From an uncultured Oscillibacter sp. (lineage in GTDB: Bacteria > Bacillota_A > Clostridia > Oscillospirales > Oscillospiraceae), in assembly GCA_902462475.1 (NCBI GenBank), contig CABQCB010000014.1, positions 1 through 17,017 on the forward strand: a stretch of DNA of 17,017 nucleotides. The letters are read 5' to 3'. This document shows, one piece after another, positions 14,439-17,017 of this stretch (positions are counted from its first letter, which is position 1; each line of letters starts with the position of its first letter). A program made the position numbers and the translations under genes. The notes under the pieces were generated by a model. That model made no database searches and was not told the DNA's origin. It worked only from the letters and a program-made list of their open reading frames with translations.

Positions 14439-14879
14439 ATGGAAGCATCAGATATTTTAAATGCCATCCATGACAGACTGGCGGGAAAATGGCCGGATCG
14501 AACCATCTATCTGGACACCGAACGACCATCCATCTGCCTGCTGGTGGAAAAAAATGACTGGAGTGATGTCAACCGGTCTTTGATCCGACGGGATCTTCAA
14601 CTGCGGCTCATCCTCTACGATGCACCGGATGAGCAAGGCGAAGGTCCCTGGTATCGACTGACCACAGATTTCGAACAGGCCATCAAACTGCTGCTCCCGG
14701 TCTTGCAGGTGGGCAGCCGGCATTTGCAGCTTACCTGCAAGGCTTTGCCGCGAGAGTCCGACCGGGCCTACGCACAGATCAACGCTTCCTGGCTGGATCC
14801 CAGGTCCACATCGGAAGTAGCACCCGAACCACCGGCAGCAACCACCGCGCAGGTATGCGTGGAAATAAAAAATTATTGA
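14439..14879 (+). CDS. Phage tail terminator-like protein
   Basis: 146 residues; ATG at 14439 with GGAGG at 14429-14433. It begins MEASDILNAIHDRLAGKWPDRTIYLD and continues with a beta-rich body (LQLRLILYD, GPWYRLTTDFEQAIKLLLPVL, LQLTCKAL) and an Ala/Pro/Glu-rich tail. Size, composition and position immediately before the sheath gene match the small tail-terminator proteins of PBSX-like and clostridial contractile tails, which cap the tube and sheath. The assignment rests mainly on context; the sequence itself has no catalytic motif. It is the first gene of the visible late operon. Confidence 0.62.
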   Translation: MEASDILNAIHDRLAGKWPDRTIYLDTERPSICLLVEKNDWSDVNRSLIRRDLQLRLILYDAPDEQGEGPWYRLTTDFEQAIKLLLPVLQVGSRHLQLTCKALPRESDRAYAQINASWLDPRSTSEVAPEPPAATTAQVCVEIKNY

Positions 14880-14892
14880 CAGGAGTGATCTT

Positions 14893-16002
14893 ATGGGACT
14901 TCCCCAGCTGACCTTTGAACTGAAAAAAGCGGCAGACACCGTTGCCGCACGCACAGCACAGGGTGTCATCGGCATGATTTTGAAGGACACCAAATCCGTC
15001 GGCGTACATGTGATCTATCAGGAAAGCGATATTCCCACGGACCTGGGCGCCGACAACATCGCCTATATCAAGCAGGCGCTGATTGGCTATGTCAACCGTC
15101 CCACCTGCATTTATCTTGCCGTTGTATCCTCCGAGGGCGGCACCGTTTCCGACGGCTTCGCCGCACTGGGACAGTACAGCTATGACTACCTGGTAGCGCC
15201 TCCCGATATCACCACCCCCGACACCACAACGCTGGCCGATCTCGTGAAGGAACAGCGCAAAGGACGCTACATCGGAAAGGCCGTGCTGCCTGACACGGCC
15301 GCGGACCACGAGGGCATCATCAACTTTACCGCCAGCAACATCAAGGTAGGCGCCACCACGTACGAAACCGGCGGCAAGTACGCCTCCCGGATCGCCGGTA
15401 TTCTGGCGGGAACTCCCGCCGATTGCAGCGCCACCTACGCCCCCCTGCCCGAGGTCACAGGCGTGGACGCCATCGAAGATGCCGACGCGGCAATCAACAG
15501 CGGAAAGCTGATCCTCATCAACGACGGCCGCCAGGTAAAGCTGGGCAGAGCCGTGACTTCCAAGACCACGGTGGCGGACGGCGAAACGCAGGCTCTGAAG
15601 AAAATCAAGATGGTGGCCGCCGTGGATCTGATCCGGTACTACGCCCTGACCACCATTGAGGATAACTATCAGGGCAAGTGCTCCAACACCTATGACAACA
15701 AGTGCATCCTGCTGACCGCCCTGCGCGGTTATCTGAAAGAGCTGGAAAACGGCGACGTTCTGCTGGAAAAGAGCTCCGGCGCCGAGCTGGACGCCGCGGC
15801 CACCCGGGCGTTTTTGATCGACCAGGCCTCCAAGGCCGGGGACGTGGAAGAGGCCAACCGGATCAAGGCGCTGGATGACGCGGCCGTGATCAAGGAGGAT
15901 ACCGGCAGCTATGTCTTTATCCGGCTCTACGGATATGTGCTGGATGCTATGGAGGATTTTGCCCTTGTGCTGGAGGTCTCCAACGGCCTCCTGGCGGTGT
16001 AA
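14893..16002 (+). CDS. Contractile tail sheath protein (XkdK-like)
   Basis: 369 residues; ATG at 14893 with AGGAG 7 bases upstream. The N terminus MGLPQLTFELKKAADTVAARTAQGVIGMILKD resembles sheath proteins of Gram-positive contractile tails. The middle has PDITTPDTTTLADLVKEQRKGRYIGKAV and FTASNIKVGATTYETGGKYASRIAGILAGTP. The C-terminal part has ADAAINSGKLILINDGRQVKLGRAVTS and ALTTIEDNYQGKCSNTYDNK, matching the conserved sheath core. It polymerises around the tube and contracts to drive it through a target envelope. The length is short compared with about 450 or more residues for many myophage sheaths, meaning few outer insertion domains. A compact sheath of this size is known in R-type clostridial bacteriocins. 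Confidence 0.9.
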   Translation: MGLPQLTFELKKAADTVAARTAQGVIGMILKDTKSVGVHVIYQESDIPTDLGADNIAYIKQALIGYVNRPTCIYLAVVSSEGGTVSDGFAALGQYSYDYLVAPPDITTPDTTTLADLVKEQRKGRYIGKAVLPDTAADHEGIINFTASNIKVGATTYETGGKYASRIAGILAGTPADCSATYAPLPEVTGVDAIEDADAAINSGKLILINDGRQVKLGRAVTSKTTVADGETQALKKIKMVAAVDLIRYYALTTIEDNYQGKCSNTYDNKCILLTALRGYLKELENGDVLLEKSSGAELDAAATRAFLIDQASKAGDVEEANRIKALDDAAVIKEDTGSYVFIRLYGYVLDAMEDFALVLEVSNGLLAV

Positions 16003-16019
16003 TGTAAGGAGGATTGCAT

Positions 16020-16448
16020 ATGGCTGAAATTTTGGACGCAGCTCTGGTTCGGAGCGGTACGTGGGGCAGCTTGTGGCTGGACGGCGAGCAGGTGGCCGAG
16101 TGCTACGGCTGCCAGATCAAGCTGAACAAGACCAAGGAGGATGTGGCCCGCTGCAGAACACTGGTGGCGGGAAAGAAGCTGACGGGCATTTCCGGCACCG
16201 GTACGGTACGGATCTACAATGCCACTTCCCGGCTGATCCAGGCGGAGGCCCAGGCGCTGAAAAACGGACAGGACCTGCGGCACACCCTGATCTCCAACCT
16301 GGACGACCCGGACAACCCCAGCAACCAGCGGATCTCCGTCACCGGCGTCAGCTTTGACGACCTGACGCTGGCAGACTGGGAGGCCGCCAAGCTGGGACAG
16401 ATCGAAGCCCCCTTCACCTTTGAGGACTTCGACGTTCTGGACAGCTGA
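16020..16448 (+). CDS. Phage tail tube protein (XkdM-like)
   Basis: 142 residues. The ATG at 16020 is chosen because GGAGG (16008-16012) is 7 bases upstream; a TTG two codons earlier lies within the spacer. The sequence MAEILDAALVRSGTWGSLWLDGEQVAECYGCQIKLN, then VARCRTLVAGKKLTGISGTGTVRIYNATSRL, and ISVTGVSFDDLTLADWE follow the XkdM-type tube pattern. It comes right after the sheath gene, the standard order. It stacks into hexameric rings to form the inner tube. Confidence 0.9.
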   Translation: MAEILDAALVRSGTWGSLWLDGEQVAECYGCQIKLNKTKEDVARCRTLVAGKKLTGISGTGTVRIYNATSRLIQAEAQALKNGQDLRHTLISNLDDPDNPSNQRISVTGVSFDDLTLADWEAAKLGQIEAPFTFEDFDVLDS

Positions 16449-16462
16449 CAGGAGGGGCAGAA

Positions 16463-16876
16463 ATGGAGCAAACATTGAACACCGGGGCAGCAGGTGCTGC
16501 CCCCTCCACCCTGGAACTGCTTTTAGGGGCGGACGTCACCTCCGTGAAAGCGAACCTGCCCACCGCCCGGTATGAGGTCCCCCGGCTGAGCGAGGAGGCA
16601 GGCGCGCCGGTGGTGTTCACGCTGCGGGCCCTGCCCTACGGCAGAGTCCAGGAGCTCAAACGCCTGACAGAGGAAGCCGACATTCAGATCCTGCTGGCCG
16701 GCTGTGTGGACCCGGATCTGAAAGCGGCGGCCCTGCAGGAGAAATTCCAGGGCGTGACACCGGCCGAGACCATCAAGGCCATGCTGCTGCCGGGAGAGAT
16801 CGCGGATTTGTCCATTGCGGTGGAAAAGCTGTCCGGCTACCGGCGGACCACCATTGAAGAAGTAAAAAACGGCTGA
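16463..16876 (+). CDS. Phage tail assembly chaperone (XkdN-like), 0-frame product
   Basis: 137 residues; ATG at 16463 with AGGAGG upstream. The protein has an Ala-rich start, a central VVFTLRALPYGRVQELKRLTEEADIQILLAGC segment and a helical VTPAETIKAMLLPGEIADLSIAVEKLSGY part, ending EVKNG. This is the typical form of tail-assembly chaperones placed between the tube and the tape-measure gene, where they coat the tape measure during tail assembly. The last codons form a slippery sequence, and the -1 frame is open beyond the stop, so this is probably the short form of a two-product gene. Confidence 0.82.
   Translation: MEQTLNTGAAGAAPSTLELLLGADVTSVKANLPTARYEVPRLSEEAGAPVVFTLRALPYGRVQELKRLTEEADIQILLAGCVDPDLKAAALQEKFQGVTPAETIKAMLLPGEIADLSIAVEKLSGYRRTTIEEVKNG
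16864..16870 (+). promoter_or_regulatory. Programmed -1 frameshift site (A AAA AAC)
   Basis: The heptamer lies exactly in the phase needed for -1 slippage: the 0-frame codons are AAA (16865-16867) and AAC (16868-16870). The 0-frame stop TGA follows one codon later (16874-16876). The -1 frame is open before and after the site. Confidence 0.85.
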
Positions 16877-17017
16877 GGGAGGCGGCGGACCCGGAGCTGG
16901 GCCTTGCGTACTATCTGTACGCGGCCCACGGGATCCTGCCGGGGGATTATTACCGGCGAAGTCAGGGTGAGAAGGACCTGATCTGGGCCTTCGCCTCCTA
17001 TGAAGCAGAGCAAAAGA
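16870..17017 (+). CDS. Frameshift extension of the tail assembly chaperone (GT-like, 3' end outside window)
   Basis: After slippage the -1 frame reads RLREAADPELGLAYYLYAAH and continues without a stop to the last base, at least 49 codons. No usable start codon or separate Shine-Dalgarno lies at its beginning, so it is unlikely to be an independent gene. Acidic and aromatic residues (LAYYLYAAHGILPGDYYRR) resemble the second domain of frameshifted tail chaperones, which in lambda (gpGT) binds the tail tube protein. The extension ends to the right of the window. Confidence 0.75.

Larger units (their letters stand above)
14134..17017 (+). mobile_element. Phage-derived contractile tail element (prophage edge or tailocin), runs past the window
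   Basis: It starts at the tRNA 3' fragment and contains, in order, tail terminator, sheath, tube and tail-assembly chaperone, all on the plus strand. The first gene after the edge is already a tail gene; no portal, capsid, terminase, integrase or repressor is seen. A 9-bp direct repeat GTGGTCAAA (14183-14191 and 14304-14312) near the edge could be an integrase arm site. Confidence 0.75.

Noticed and set aside
14162..14506. 114-codon minus-strand ORF across the element edge
   Set aside because: It reads through the tRNA-side junction, a hairpin and the operator region, and overlaps the start of the tail terminator gene. No ribosome binding site; considered chance.
1..17017. CRISPR array, rRNA, transposase or insertion sequence
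   Set aside because: No regularly spaced repeats, rRNA-like stretches or transposase motifs were seen on either strand.

Overview
The window reads as chromosomal DNA of a GC-rich anaerobic Firmicute. The best guess is a gut Clostridia/Oscillospiraceae-type organism. This rests on an Rnf-type redox complex, strong GGAGG ribosome binding sites, sigma-A-like promoters, an EFR1-type flavodoxin-ferredoxin, a VanR/VanS-like two-component pair and Gram-positive-style contractile tail genes. The taxonomic call is inference.

Layout. (1) 3-2712 (+): the tail of an Rnf operon, with rnfC (5' end missing), rnfD, rnfG and a 146-residue membrane protein of unknown function, closed by a 19-bp perfect hairpin terminator. 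rnfE, rnfA and rnfB do not follow. (2) 2907-4087 (+): an AT-richer two-gene unit made of an ArsR-type repressor, with a palindromic operator at its own promoter, overlapping an EFR1-like flavodoxin/2[4Fe-4S] protein. (3) 4398-7395 (-): a response regulator overlapping a large multi-pass histidine kinase, with phased GTAAGA repeats upstream. (4) 7814-10215: a MarR regulator (-) diverging from an MFS exporter and a cytidylate-kinase-like protein (+). Two related palindromes flank the exporter promoter. (5) 10388-13749 (-): a PhnD-PhnC-PhnE type ABC importer whose permease is two PhnE domains fused in one chain. Its long leader RNA has a promoter, a folded element with partial resemblance to the TPP aptamer, a computable antiterminator and an intrinsic terminator. 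(6) From about 14131 rightward: the 3' part of a tRNA gene, probably tRNA-Arg(CCG), marks the edge of a phage-derived element. Contractile-tail genes follow at once (tail terminator, sheath, tube, tail-assembly chaperone), with no head genes between the edge and the tail module. The chaperone ends in an in-frame A AAA AAC slippery heptamer with an open -1 frame running out of the window.

The two most interesting items are the leader RNA upstream of the PhnD-type lipoprotein, a candidate divergent riboswitch with a mutually exclusive terminator and antiterminator, and the headless contractile tail locus at a tRNA site, a possible tailocin (R-type bacteriocin) with a programmed frameshift. Most large antisense ORFs are shadows of GC-rich genes and are not annotated.
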